A DNA stretch of 64,000 bases, taken from Gammaproteobacteria bacterium (GTDB lineage: Bacteria > Pseudomonadota > Gammaproteobacteria > Steroidobacterales > Steroidobacteraceae). The notes beneath the pieces are model-generated. The model saw only the letters and a list, made by a program, of their open reading frames with translations. It did not search any database and was not told the origin of the DNA. A program made the position numbers and the translations under genes. Below, one piece after another: positions 40,647 through 52,277 of this stretch. The stretch lies in contig JANYLH010000008.1 in the NCBI GenBank assembly GCA_025357915.1, positions 26,475 to 90,474 on the forward strand. Reading direction: 5' to 3'. How positions within the stretch are numbered: the first letter of the stretch is position 1; each line of letters begins with the position of its first letter.

Positions 40647-42017
40647 ATGTTTGAGCGCCCGCGCAGCGGGGAGCGCGCCGTGCTGGTGCGCTTAGGGGTA
40701 GGAGCACCCCTGCGCCCCGAAGACCTCGAGGAGTTCCAGCAGCTGGCGCGTTCGGCCGGGGCCACGCCCGTGGCCACGGTGACCGGCCGGCGCGAGCGGC
40801 CTGATCCGCGCTACTTCGTCGGCAGCGGCAAGGCGGAGGAGATCGGCGCCGTCGCGGCGGCCGAGTCTGCCGACGTGATCCTCATCGACCACCCGCTCTC
40901 GCCCAGCCAGGAACGCAATCTCGAGAAGCTCACGGGCCGGCGGGTACTCGACCGGAGCGGGCTGATCCTCGACATCTTCGCGCAGCGCGCGCGCAGTTTC
41001 GAGGGCAAGCTCCAGGTCGAGCTCGCGCAGCTCAAGCATCTGTCGACCCGCCTGGTGCGCGGCTGGACCCACCTCGAGCGCCAGAAGGGCGGCATCGGCC
41101 TGCGCGGCCCGGGCGAGACGCAGCTCGAGACCGATCGGCGGCTGCTGGCGACGCGCGTGAAGTCGCTGACGCGCAAGCTGGCGCGGCTGCGCCAGCAGCG
41201 CGATACCGGACGCAGTGCGCGCGCCGGGATTCCGGTGCCCGGCGTCGCGCTGGTGGGCTACACCAATGCCGGCAAGTCGACCTTGTTCCGTGCGCTCACC
41301 GGCGCGGACGCCTTTATCGCCGACCAGTTGTTCGCGACGCTCGATCCGACGGTGCGCAAGCTCGTGCTCCCGGGCGGCGCCGGCATTGTCGTGGCCGACA
41401 CCGTGGGTTTCATCCGCGAGTTGCCGCACGAGCTGGTGGCGGCTTTTCAATCGACGCTCCAGGAAGCGCGCAGCGCCCACCTCCTGCTGCACGTGATCGA
41501 CGCGGCCGACGCGCGCCGTGACGAATACACGGGGCAGGTCAATGCCGTGCTCACCGAGATCGGCGCCGGCGAACTGCCCCAGCTGCTGGTGTACAACAAG
41601 ATCGACCGGATCGAGCTCGAGCCGCGCATCGAGCGCGACGCGGACGGCGAAGTGAGCCAGGTGTGGATCAGCGCGGCGCAGGGCCGCGGGCTCGAGTTGC
41701 TCAAGGAGGCGATCACCGAGCGACTGCGGTTGGGCGCGCTGCGCGCCTGGCTGCGCATCCCGCCCGGGGCTGGCGCCTTGCGGGCGCGCCTGTTCGCGCG
41801 CGGCGCGGTGCGCGAGGAACGCAGCGAGGAAGACGGCGCCATGCGCCTGCTTGTCGAGCTGCCGCCGGCGCAACTGTCCGAGCTGGAACGTGATCCTCTG
41901 GTGGCGCTGACGCGCCTGCCCGGCGCGCCTTGTGCGCCCGCACCGCCCTACCTAGAATCTGCCGGCTCGGCGGCGCCGGTTACGCGCAACCGGGCGAACC
42001 CGGCAATTCCCCACTAA
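40647..42017 (+). CDS. hflX: Ribosome-splitting GTPase HflX
   Basis: GGIGLRGPGETQLETDRR, VALVGYTNAGKSTLFRALTGADAFIADQLFATLDPTVR. Confidence 0.97.
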   Translation: MFERPRSGERAVLVRLGVGAPLRPEDLEEFQQLARSAGATPVATVTGRRERPDPRYFVGSGKAEEIGAVAAAESADVILIDHPLSPSQERNLEKLTGRRVLDRSGLILDIFAQRARSFEGKLQVELAQLKHLSTRLVRGWTHLERQKGGIGLRGPGETQLETDRRLLATRVKSLTRKLARLRQQRDTGRSARAGIPVPGVALVGYTNAGKSTLFRALTGADAFIADQLFATLDPTVRKLVLPGGAGIVVADTVGFIRELPHELVAAFQSTLQEARSAHLLLHVIDAADARRDEYTGQVNAVLTEIGAGELPQLLVYNKIDRIELEPRIERDADGEVSQVWISAAQGRGLELLKEAITERLRLGALRAWLRIPPGAGALRARLFARGAVREERSEEDGAMRLLVELPPAQLSELERDPLVALTRLPGAPCAPAPPYLESAGSAAPVTRNRANPAIPH

Positions 42018-42030
42018 CGGCTTACCGATC

Positions 42031-43185
42031 ATGGCCTGGAATCAACCCGCGAACGATCAGGGCGCCAAACCGCGGCGCGGCGGCGCGCGCGGCAGCGCCG
42101 GCGGCGGCCGGCTGCGTCGCTGGCGCCAGCGCTGGAAGGCCACGCCGCGCTCGCGCGGGCCGTTCTACGCAGCGGCTGCAGGCCTGGTGGCGGGCCTGTG
42201 GCTCGCCAGCGGGTTCTATCAGCTCGGGGACGGCGAACGCGGCGTGCTGCAGCGCTTCGGCGCCTACGCCGGGGAACGTGCGGGCGGCGTCGGCTGGCAT
42301 CTGCCCTGGCCGATCGAGACGCTCACGGCCGTTGACCTGGGACGGCTCAACAGCGCCGACTTCCAGTCGCGCATGCTGACGGGAGACGCGATGCTGGTGA
42401 ACGTCACGGGCAGCATCCAGTACCAGTACACCGACGCGCGTGCCGCGCTGTTCGCGGTCCGGGATCCCGACGCCTCAGTGCGCGAGCTGGGCGAAGCGCT
42501 CACGCGGGAAGTCGTGGCGCAGCGTTCGATCGCCGAACTGATGAGCGCGGCCACGCGCGATCCACTGGCGGCCTCGCTGCGTCCGGCCATCCAGAAATTG
42601 CTCGACGCCATGGGCGCGGGGCTGCGCGTGCAGGCCGTCACGCTGCCGGACGTGCAGGTGCCGGAGCCGGTGCTCGGCGCGCAACGCGACCTGGTGCAGG
42701 CGGGCGTTGAGCGCGAACGCGCGGCACACGAAGCGCAAGGCTACGCCGCCGAGCTGATCCCGGCCGCGCAGGGCCTGGCGCAGAAGCAGCGGCTGGATGC
42801 GGAAGCCTACAAGCTGCAGGCCATCGGCGTCGCCGAAGGCGACGCCGCGCGCTTCGAGCCGATCGCCGCGGCCTATGCGCGCGCGCCCCAGGTGACGCGC
42901 GACCGGCTGTACATCGAGACCATGGAGACGATTCTCGCGCGTTCGCGCAAGATCATCATCGACGGCAAGGGCAGCGGCAACATGCTGGTGCTGCCGCTCG
43001 ACAAGCTGGGCGATGCCGGCGCGCTCAAGGCGGCCGGCGTAGTGGGCGTGGCCAATGTCGCCACCGGCACCGCCGCCCCGGCCGCGCCCGCGGCAAGCGC
43101 GCCGGCGAGCGCCGCTGCGGCGGCCGATGCCACCAATCCTGACGCCCGCGATGATCGGAGTCGTGAGCGTGGAGGGCGCCAGTGA
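42031..43185 (+). CDS. hflK: FtsH protease modulator HflK
   Basis: SGFYQLGDGERGVLQRFGAY, VQAVTLPDVQVPEPV; Ala-rich C-tail; context. Confidence 0.95.
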   Translation: MAWNQPANDQGAKPRRGGARGSAGGGRLRRWRQRWKATPRSRGPFYAAAAGLVAGLWLASGFYQLGDGERGVLQRFGAYAGERAGGVGWHLPWPIETLTAVDLGRLNSADFQSRMLTGDAMLVNVTGSIQYQYTDARAALFAVRDPDASVRELGEALTREVVAQRSIAELMSAATRDPLAASLRPAIQKLLDAMGAGLRVQAVTLPDVQVPEPVLGAQRDLVQAGVERERAAHEAQGYAAELIPAAQGLAQKQRLDAEAYKLQAIGVAEGDAARFEPIAAAYARAPQVTRDRLYIETMETILARSRKIIIDGKGSGNMLVLPLDKLGDAGALKAAGVVGVANVATGTAAPAAPAASAPASAAAAADATNPDARDDRSRERGGRQ

Positions 43186-44048
43186 ACGAACGGATGCTGG
43201 CGCCGCTCGCTGCGGCCGTGGCGGTGGTGGTGCTGTTGTGCCTCAGCCTGTTCACGGTGGGCGAGAGCGAGTTCGCGGTACGCACGCGTTTCGGCGCGGT
43301 ACAGGATGGCAACTACGCCCCGGGCCTGCACTGGTGCTGGCCCTTCGAGCGCATCGAGCGCGTCGAGCGGCGCGTGCTGGGCCAGCGCATGCAGGGCGAG
43401 CCGCTGCTCGCCAGTGGGCAGCAGGGCCTCAGTGTCGACATCGACCTGAACTGGCGCGTGCGCGACCCCGGCGCGTTCCTGCGATCCGGGGCGGGAGGCG
43501 AGCAGGGCGTGGCCGTGCGGCTCGCCGAGGCTGTCCGCGGCGAACTCAAGGGCGTCTATGCGCAGGCGCCGCTGGCACAGCTCATCGCCGCCCCGCGCGG
43601 CGGAGTGTCCGGTGATGTCATGGCCCGGCTCGGGCCGGTCGCTGGCAGGCTTGGGGTCGAACTGCTGGACGTGCGCGTGAAGCGCGTTGATCCGGCCGAC
43701 GATGCGGCCAGTGCGATCTACGGCCGCATGCAGTCGGCCTATGCGGCGCAGGCCCGGCAGGTACGCGCCGAGAGTGCCGCCGAGGGCAATCGCTTGCGCG
43801 CCGAAGCGGAGCGCAACCGCGCCGAGATCCAGGCCGCGGCCAACCGCGACGCGCAGCGGTTGCGCGGCGAGGGTGATGCGCAGGCGGCGGCGATCTACGC
43901 GCGCGCCTTCGGGGTCAATCCGGAGTTCGCCGCTTTCTACCGCACGCTGCAGGCCTACCGCACCGCGCTCGGCCGCGAAGGCGACATCCTGGTCATCGAA
44001 CCGGACGGTGATTTCTACCGCTTCCTGCGCAACCCCGCGCGGCACTGA
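43182..44048 (+). CDS. hflC: FtsH protease modulator HflC
   Basis: FTVGESEFAVRTRFGAVQ, VELLDVRVKRVDPADDAASAIYGRMQ; ATGA-type overlap with hflK. Confidence 0.95.
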   Translation: MNERMLAPLAAAVAVVVLLCLSLFTVGESEFAVRTRFGAVQDGNYAPGLHWCWPFERIERVERRVLGQRMQGEPLLASGQQGLSVDIDLNWRVRDPGAFLRSGAGGEQGVAVRLAEAVRGELKGVYAQAPLAQLIAAPRGGVSGDVMARLGPVAGRLGVELLDVRVKRVDPADDAASAIYGRMQSAYAAQARQVRAESAAEGNRLRAEAERNRAEIQAAANRDAQRLRGEGDAQAAAIYARAFGVNPEFAAFYRTLQAYRTALGREGDILVIEPDGDFYRFLRNPARH

Positions 44049-45551
<1,503 letters not shown>

Positions 45552-45690
45552 CCGGCCTGGCGAGCGGACCTGCGTCGGGTTTTGGCTGCCGGCGGCGCCC
45601 AATCCCCTGTCGTTCCTCAAGATCTTCCCTGCCGGAGCGATAAGCAGGGCAGGAGCCACAGCCGCGGACCAGAATTCCGCCGGAATCGCC

Positions 45691-47832
45691 ATGGAAGATC
45701 GCGCGGACGAACCAGGTCATGGGCTGCCAACGCCCAGCGAGTCGACGCGCCTGCTCAACTCGATCGCGGGGCACCTGGCGGGTTTCGTCTACCGCTGTCG
45801 CGACGACGCGCAATGGACCGTGGAGTACATCAGCGGCGGCTTCCAGGCACTGACCGGTTATGCGCCCGAGGACCTGGTGGGCAATCGCCTGTTTGGCTAC
45901 AGCGAACTGATCCATCCGGAAGACCGGCCGCTGGTGGCCGAAGTCAGCAACTGCAGCAAGCCCGAGGGCGCACGGATCGCAGTCGAGTACCGGCTCTGTC
46001 GCCGCGATGGCGCGGTGCGCTGGGTATCCGAGCGCGCGGTGCGCGTCTTTGACGAGGCGTCGGCGGGCTGGAAGTGGGAAGGGTTTATCGAGGACATCAC
46101 CGAACGCAAGCGCGCCGAGCGGGCGCTCCACGAGGCCAACGAGCGCTACCAGAGCATTTTCGAGAACGCGCTCGAGGGCATCTTCCAGGTCACGCCGGAG
46201 GGCCGGCTCCTGGTCGCCAACCCGGCCATGGCGCGCATGTTCGGGTTCGAATCGCCCGCGGCCCTGCTGGCCGAGTTGCGCGACGTTCCGCGGCAGTTGT
46301 ATGTCGAGCCCGAACGTCGCGAGGAATACCGCCGGCAGATCGAGGCCAACGGCGCGGTCAGCAACTTCGAATTCCAGGCCTTCCGCAAGAACGGCGAAGT
46401 GATCTGGGTGTCGGAGAACGCCCACGTCCGCCGCAGTCCCGCCGACGGCTCGATCTACTACGAAGGCACGCTCGAGGACATCACCGCCCGGCGCGTATAC
46501 CAGGCGCAGATCGAGCGGCAGGCGAACTATGACGCGCTCACGGGGCTCGCCAACCGCGCGCTGTTGAACGGCCGGCTGCACCAGGCGATCGGTCAGGCGA
46601 CCGCGACCGCCAGCGAGATCGCCGTGGTGTTCATCGATCTGGACCAGTTCAAATTCATCAACGACACCTACGGGCACGCGCTCGGCGACGGCCTGCTGCA
46701 GAGCATGGCCGACCGGCTCCGTTCCTGCGTACGCGACAGCGACACGGTGGCGCGCCAGGGTGGCGATGAATTCGTGCTGCTGTTGCAGGGGTACCGTCCC
46801 GAGGACCTCTCAGGCGTCGTGCAGCGCCTCCACGCGGCGATCGCGCAACCGTGGGTGTCCGGGCGGCGCGAATTCCACGTCACCAGCAGCATTGGCGTAG
46901 CCCTCTACCCGGGCGATGGCGCCAGTGCCGACGTGCTGCTGCGCAACGCCGACGCCGCCATGTACAAGGCCAAGGAGAACGGCCGCAACGCGGTGCAGTT
47001 CTTCACCGCCGAACTCAATCACGCGCTGGTCGAGCGGCTCGACATCGAGCACCGGTTGCGCGGTGCGCTGGCCCGCAGCCAGTTCCTGCTGCACTACCAG
47101 CCGCGCATCGACATGGACACCGGCCGCATCGCCGGCGCCGAGGCGCTGCTGCGCTGGCGCGTGCCGCAGCGCGGGTTGGTCTCGCCGGCGCGCTTCATCT
47201 CGGTCGCCGAGGACACCGGCCTGATCGTGCCGATCGGCCGCTGGGTGCTGCACACCGCCTGCCAGCAGGCGCGCGCCTGGCAGATGGCCGGGCTCCCGCC
47301 GATCGTAGTCTCCGTCAACGTCTCGCCGCGCCAGTTCCGCGAGGGCAATATCGTCGCGACCATCGCCGAGGCGCTCCGGACCGCGGGCCTCGATGCGCGC
47401 TACCTGCAGATCGAGCTGACCGAAGGCCTGGCAATGCATGGCGCCGAGAAGTACGTGGAGATGCTCGGGCAGATCAAGGCGCTCGGCGTGCAGATCGCCG
47501 TCGACGATTTTGGCACCGGCTACTCGAGCCTGAGCTACCTGAAGCGTTTCCCGGTCGACCAACTCAAGGTCGATCGCTCGTTCGTGGTCGATCTGGCGAC
47601 CGACCCGGACGACGCGGTGATCGTGCAGGCGATCATCGCGCTGGGCCACAAGCTCAACCTGCGCGTGGTTGCCGAGGGCGTCGAGACCACCGAGCAGCTC
47701 AAGTTCCTGCGCGAATCGGGGTGTGACGAGATGCAGGGGTACCTGTTCGGCAAGCCGATGATCGCCGCGGATTTTGCCGCGCTCCTCATGAGTCACGACT
47801 CCGGGCAGTACGCGCAGCTGCGCCAGGCCTGA
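45691..47832 (+). CDS. PAS-PAS-GGDEF-EAL c-di-GMP signalling protein
   Basis: Two PAS-like segments; RQGGDEFVLLLQG; AEALLRWRVP...DDFGTGYSSLSYLKRFPVDQLKVDRSF; soluble N-terminus. Confidence 0.94.
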   Translation: MEDRADEPGHGLPTPSESTRLLNSIAGHLAGFVYRCRDDAQWTVEYISGGFQALTGYAPEDLVGNRLFGYSELIHPEDRPLVAEVSNCSKPEGARIAVEYRLCRRDGAVRWVSERAVRVFDEASAGWKWEGFIEDITERKRAERALHEANERYQSIFENALEGIFQVTPEGRLLVANPAMARMFGFESPAALLAELRDVPRQLYVEPERREEYRRQIEANGAVSNFEFQAFRKNGEVIWVSENAHVRRSPADGSIYYEGTLEDITARRVYQAQIERQANYDALTGLANRALLNGRLHQAIGQATATASEIAVVFIDLDQFKFINDTYGHALGDGLLQSMADRLRSCVRDSDTVARQGGDEFVLLLQGYRPEDLSGVVQRLHAAIAQPWVSGRREFHVTSSIGVALYPGDGASADVLLRNADAAMYKAKENGRNAVQFFTAELNHALVERLDIEHRLRGALARSQFLLHYQPRIDMDTGRIAGAEALLRWRVPQRGLVSPARFISVAEDTGLIVPIGRWVLHTACQQARAWQMAGLPPIVVSVNVSPRQFREGNIVATIAEALRTAGLDARYLQIELTEGLAMHGAEKYVEMLGQIKALGVQIAVDDFGTGYSSLSYLKRFPVDQLKVDRSFVVDLATDPDDAVIVQAIIALGHKLNLRVVAEGVETTEQLKFLRESGCDEMQGYLFGKPMIAADFAALLMSHDSGQYAQLRQA

Positions 47833-47899
47833 CTCGCCCGCGTGGCCCGGCCCGCGCCGGAGTAAGATGCCGCCCGGGCCCAGGCTTGGCGATCGCACC

Positions 47900-48781
47900 A
47901 TGAACAAGACTCCATCGGCGCCGACGCGCGGTCAGCTCGAATTGCGCGGCGCCTACGACCAGACGGCGGCTGACTACACGGTGGAGCAGCGCTGGGAATC
48001 CTACGGCGCGGGCGAGCATGACATCTGGCGCACGCTCTTTACGCGCCAGCGCGCCTTGCTCGAGCGCTACGCGGCCCCCGAAGTGCTCGCGGGGCTCACG
48101 GCGCTCGGCGTCGATGCGAACCGCATCCCGCGCTTCACCGCCGTCAACGCGCTGCTGCAGCCCCTCACTGGCTGGCGGATCGTCGCCGTGCCGGGCCTGA
48201 TCCCCGAGGAGCATTTCTTCGCGCACCTGGCGGCCCGCTCGTTCCCGGTATCGGTGTGGATCCGCAAGCCCCACGAGCTCGACTACCTATCGGAGCCAGA
48301 CCTGTTCCACGATTTCTTCGGCCACGTGCCGCTGCTCGCCAACCCGGTGTTCGCGCGCTTCATGCAGGCCTACGGGGTCGCCGGGCAGAAGGCGCAGGCC
48401 CATGCGGCAGTGCCACTGCTGGCGCGCGTGTACTGGTACACGGTGGAGTTCGGACTGCTGGTCACCGCTGGCGGGCTGCGCGCCTACGGCGCGGGAATTC
48501 TTTCCTCGAAAGGCGAGACCGTCTATGCGGTCGAGAGCCCGGAGCCCAACCGCGTGGCCTTCGATCTCGAGCGCGTGATGCGCACCGACTACCGGATCGA
48601 TACTTTCCAGCGCATGTATTTCGCGATCGACAGCTTCGAGCAGCTGTTTGAGGCCGGCTACGGTACCGATTTTGGCCCGCTGTACGACCGCATCGGCAAC
48701 GCGTCGGGCATTGCGCCCGAGGTGCTGCTGCCGACCGACCGGGTGATAACCCGCGGTACCGTCAGGCCCGCGGCGGGCTGA
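47900..48781 (+). CDS. phhA: Phenylalanine 4-monooxygenase
   Basis: YTVEQRWESYGAGEHDIWRTLFTRQ, EPDLFHDFFGHVPLLANPVFARFMQAYG iron-site region. Confidence 0.97.
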   Translation: MNKTPSAPTRGQLELRGAYDQTAADYTVEQRWESYGAGEHDIWRTLFTRQRALLERYAAPEVLAGLTALGVDANRIPRFTAVNALLQPLTGWRIVAVPGLIPEEHFFAHLAARSFPVSVWIRKPHELDYLSEPDLFHDFFGHVPLLANPVFARFMQAYGVAGQKAQAHAAVPLLARVYWYTVEFGLLVTAGGLRAYGAGILSSKGETVYAVESPEPNRVAFDLERVMRTDYRIDTFQRMYFAIDSFEQLFEAGYGTDFGPLYDRIGNASGIAPEVLLPTDRVITRGTVRPAAG

Positions 48782-49307
48782 CCGCGCGGCCGCGGCGGCC
48801 GTGCGGCGTGCGCCGCGCCTCGGGCAGCGGCAGTGCCGTGGTGCGCTTGAGCACACCCAGGCTGAAGCTCGAATTCACCGAGCGCACGCCCGGGATCGGC
48901 AACAAGTGCCGGTCGATGAAGGCCGAGTAGCCGTCGAGCGAGGCGACCACGACGCGCAGCAGGTAGTCGTAACTGCCGCTCAGGAGCATGCATTCGACCA
49001 CTTCCGGGCGCCGGCGCAGGAGCGATTCGAACTGCGCGCCGGCGGCGGCGCGTTGGCTTTCCAGGGCGACGAAGGCGAAGGCCTCTACGCCGAGGCCGAG
49101 CCGCGTGGCATCGAGCAACGCCACGGTCGCGCGGATGACGCCGTCCTGCCGGAGCCGGCGCACGCGGCGCAGGCACGGGGCCGGCGACAGGTGCACCCGG
49201 CGCGCCAGTTCCTGGTTGTCGAGCGCGGCGTCCTCCTGCAGGGCGGCGAGAATCCGCAGGTCGGATTCATCCAGCGTATAGGCGCTGGCTTGGGCTGAAT
49301 TTGCCAT
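48762..49307 (-). CDS. Lrp/AsnC family transcriptional regulator
   Basis: LDESDLRILAALQEDAALDNQELARRVHLSPAPCLRRVRRLRQDGVI HTH; LLSGSYDYLLRVVVASLDGY RAM domain. Confidence 0.95.
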   Translation of the reverse strand: MANSAQASAYTLDESDLRILAALQEDAALDNQELARRVHLSPAPCLRRVRRLRQDGVIRATVALLDATRLGLGVEAFAFVALESQRAAAGAQFESLLRRRPEVVECMLLSGSYDYLLRVVVASLDGYSAFIDRHLLPIPGVRSVNSSFSLGVLKRTTALPLPEARRTPHGRRGRAVSPPRA

Positions 49308-49361
49308 GAGTAAGCACTATTATTGCCGACAACGCGGCCCGGTCCGGCTAGAATGCAACAG

Positions 49362-49375
49362 CATTGCCCGCAATG
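49362..49375. promoter_or_regulatory. Palindrome in the lrp/hppD divergent intergenic region (candidate operator)
   Basis: CATTGC-CC-GCAATG, perfect 6-bp arms, near TAGAAT at 49349. Confidence 0.45.
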
Positions 49376-49428
49376 GCAAGCCGCTTCGACTACGCTGGCG
49401 TCCACGTCTGGCAGACTTGAAGATCACG

Positions 49429-50472
49429 ATGAACCCGCAAAGCAATCCGATGGGCACCGACGGCTTCGAGTTCGTCGAATACACCGCGCCCGACCCCGAG
49501 GCGCTGCGCGCGCTGTTCGAGAAAATGGGATTCCGCGCCGCGGCGCGCCACCGCTCGAAGAACGTCACCCTGCACCGCCAGGGCGATATCAACTTCCTGA
49601 TCAACGCCGAGCCCAACAGCTTCGCGCAGCAGTTCGCACGCGACCACGGCGGCTCGATCTGCGCGATGGGCTTTCGCGTGCGGGATGCGGCGCTGGCATT
49701 CAAGCGCGCGCTGGAGCTCGGGGCCGAGCCCGGGCCGACTACCGCTGGTCCGATGGAGCTGAATATCCCCTCCATCAAGGGCATCGGCGGGAGCCTGATC
49801 TACCTGGTCGACCGCTACGGCGCGGACAGCATCTACGACATCGACTTCCGGCCGACCGGGGCTGACGCGGAACAGGCGGGTCCGGGGCTGCAGCTCATCG
49901 ATCACCTGACGCACAACGTGGCGCGCGGGCACATGGACCAGTGGTCTGGTTTCTACGAACGGCTGTTCAACTTCCGCGAGATCCGCTACTTCGACATCGA
50001 GGGCAAGAAGACCGGGCTGTTCTCGCGCGCCATGACCAGTCCCTGTGGCAAGATCCGCATTCCCATCAACGAATCGCGCGACGACAAGTCGCAGATCGAG
50101 GAATACCTGCGCGAATACCGCGGCGAGGGCATCCAGCACATCGCGCTCTCGACCGCCGACATTTACCGCACGGTGGACCGGCTGCGCGCAAACGGCCTGG
50201 CTTTCCAGGATACGCCCGACACCTACTACGACGGCGTCGACGCGCGCGTCACCGGCCACCAGGAATCGCTCGCCGAGCTGCGCGGGCGGCGCATCCTGAT
50301 TGACGGTTCCGCCAAGGACGGCATCCTGCTGCAGATCTTCACCAGCAACGTCATCGGCCCGATCTTCTTCGAGATCATCCAGCGGCGCGACAACGAAGGG
50401 TTCGGCGAGGGCAACTTCCAGGCGCTGTTCGAATCCATCGAGCTCGACCAGATCCGCCGTGGTGTGGTGTGA
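49429..50472 (+). CDS. hppD: 4-hydroxyphenylpyruvate dioxygenase
   Basis: GFEFVEYTAPD, LIDHLTHNVARGHMDQWSGFYERLFNFREIRYFDIEGKKTGLFSRAMTSP, FFEIIQRRDNEGFGEGNFQALFESIE. Confidence 0.97.
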   Translation: MNPQSNPMGTDGFEFVEYTAPDPEALRALFEKMGFRAAARHRSKNVTLHRQGDINFLINAEPNSFAQQFARDHGGSICAMGFRVRDAALAFKRALELGAEPGPTTAGPMELNIPSIKGIGGSLIYLVDRYGADSIYDIDFRPTGADAEQAGPGLQLIDHLTHNVARGHMDQWSGFYERLFNFREIRYFDIEGKKTGLFSRAMTSPCGKIRIPINESRDDKSQIEEYLREYRGEGIQHIALSTADIYRTVDRLRANGLAFQDTPDTYYDGVDARVTGHQESLAELRGRRILIDGSAKDGILLQIFTSNVIGPIFFEIIQRRDNEGFGEGNFQALFESIELDQIRRGVV

Positions 50473-51125
50473 GCGGGCTCCGTCTCTATGGTTACTGGCG
50501 CAGTTCGGCTTCCCACCGGGTGCGCATCGCCCTGCAGCTCAAGGGCCTCGCTTACGAATACGTGCCGGTGCACCTGGCGCACGAGGGCGGCGAGCAGTTC
50601 AGCGCCGCCTACCGCTCGCTCAATCCGCAGTCGCGCGTCCCGGCGCTGGAAACCCCCGACGGCGTGCTCACCCAGTCGATGGCGATCATGGAATGGCTCG
50701 AGGAAACGCATCCCGAGCCCGCGCTCCTGCCGCGCGAGGCGGGAGCGCGCGCGCGGGTGCGCGCGATGGCGCAAGTGCTCGTCGCGGACGTGCAACCGCT
50801 CCAGAACGTGTCCGTGACGCGCTACCTGCACGAGCACCTGCATCAGGACGAAGCCGCTATCAACGCCTGGCGGCGCGAGTGGGTCGGGCGGGGCCTGGCG
50901 GCCCTCGAAGAACTGCTGGGTCGTGAAACCCAGCGCGGTGAGTTCTGCGTTGCTCCGTTCCCCACGCTGGCGGATGCCTGCCTGGTGCCACAATGCGCCA
51001 GCGCCCGCCGGTTCGGCGTCGAGCTTGCCGCCTGGCCGCGCATTGCCGGCATCGAGAAAGCGTGCAACGCTATCGCGGCGTTCCAGCGTGCGGCGCCGGA
51101 GCAGCAGAGCGACGCGGGAAAGTAG
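50469..51125 (+). CDS. maiA: Maleylacetoacetate isomerase
   Basis: LRLYGYWRSSASHRVRIALQLKGLAYE, LNPQSRVPALE, zeta-class GST. Confidence 0.95.
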   Translation: MSGLRLYGYWRSSASHRVRIALQLKGLAYEYVPVHLAHEGGEQFSAAYRSLNPQSRVPALETPDGVLTQSMAIMEWLEETHPEPALLPREAGARARVRAMAQVLVADVQPLQNVSVTRYLHEHLHQDEAAINAWRREWVGRGLAALEELLGRETQRGEFCVAPFPTLADACLVPQCASARRFGVELAAWPRIAGIEKACNAIAAFQRAAPEQQSDAGK

Positions 51126-51149
51126 CGAGCGGCAGGAGAGCCAGAGCCG

Positions 51150-52277
51150 ATGAAGCATTACATCCAATACCCGCGGGTAGCGGGCGACGCGAGCCGCCAG
51201 GCGCATGCCGACCTGCCCAAGGGCACTTTCGAGCGCGAGATGGGCAAGGAAGGCTTCTTCGGCCCGGCGAGTTTCTTTTACCACCGCCACCCGCCCACCG
51301 CGTGGAGCCACTTCGAAGGCCCGCTCCGGCCCCATGCCTTCGACCTGACGAAACTCGCCGCCGCGCCGCACTCGCCGTGGGATGCACCGGTCATACTCGC
51401 CAACGCCCACTGCCAGGTGCGTTACTGGGATCCGGCCGCCACCATGGATCACCTGGTGCGCAATGCCGATGGCGACCAGCTGCTGTTCGTGCATCGCGGC
51501 GCGGGCGATTTGTACTGCGATTTCGGGCACCTGGTGTTTGCGGCCGGCGACTACCTGGTGCTGCCGCGCGGCACGATGTGGCGGCTCGAATGTCCCGCCG
51601 GAGCGGCGATCCTGATGATCGAGGCGACCAACCACGCCTACATGCTGCCGGAAAAGGGGCTGCTGGGGCCGCACGCGCTGTTCGACGCGGCGATGCTCGA
51701 CGTGCCGGTCATGGACGAAGCGTTCCGCGCGCAGCAGACCGAGAGTGAATGGGCCGTGCGCATCAAGTGCCGCGGGCAGGTTTCGACGGCGACCTTTCCC
51801 TTCAACCCGCTGGACGCCACCGGTTGGCACGGCGACCTCGCTGCCTGCCGCATCAACGTTCGCGATTTCCGCCCGGTAATGAGCCACCGTTATCATCTGC
51901 CGCCGTCGGTCCACACCACGTTTCTGGGCAATCGTTTCGTGGTCTGCACCTTCACACCGCGCCCCTTCGAGACCGACCCGGGCGCGATCAAGGTGCCGTT
52001 CTTCCACAACAACGACGACTACGACGAAGTAATCTTCTACCACGCCGGCGATTTCTTCAGTCGCGACAACATCCATCCGGGCATGCTCACCTATCATCCC
52101 GCGGGCTTCACGCACGGGCCGCACCCCAAGGCGCTCGAACGCATGCTGGTGCAGAGCAAGGCGGCGACCGACGAGGTGGCCGTGATGATCGACTGCCGTG
52201 ATCCGCTCGAGACCACGGCCGCTGCCGCGCGGGTGGAGTGGGCGGGCTACGTCGATTCCTGGAAAGGCGGAAAGTAA
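51150..52277 (+). CDS. hmgA: Homogentisate 1,2-dioxygenase family protein
   Basis: FVHRGAGDLYCDFGHLVFAAGDYLVLPRGTMWRL, FYHAGDFFSRDNIHPGMLTYHPAGFTHGPHP. Confidence 0.93.
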   Translation: MKHYIQYPRVAGDASRQAHADLPKGTFEREMGKEGFFGPASFFYHRHPPTAWSHFEGPLRPHAFDLTKLAAAPHSPWDAPVILANAHCQVRYWDPAATMDHLVRNADGDQLLFVHRGAGDLYCDFGHLVFAAGDYLVLPRGTMWRLECPAGAAILMIEATNHAYMLPEKGLLGPHALFDAAMLDVPVMDEAFRAQQTESEWAVRIKCRGQVSTATFPFNPLDATGWHGDLAACRINVRDFRPVMSHRYHLPPSVHTTFLGNRFVVCTFTPRPFETDPGAIKVPFFHNNDDYDEVIFYHAGDFFSRDNIHPGMLTYHPAGFTHGPHPKALERMLVQSKAATDEVAVMIDCRDPLETTAAAARVEWAGYVDSWKGGK

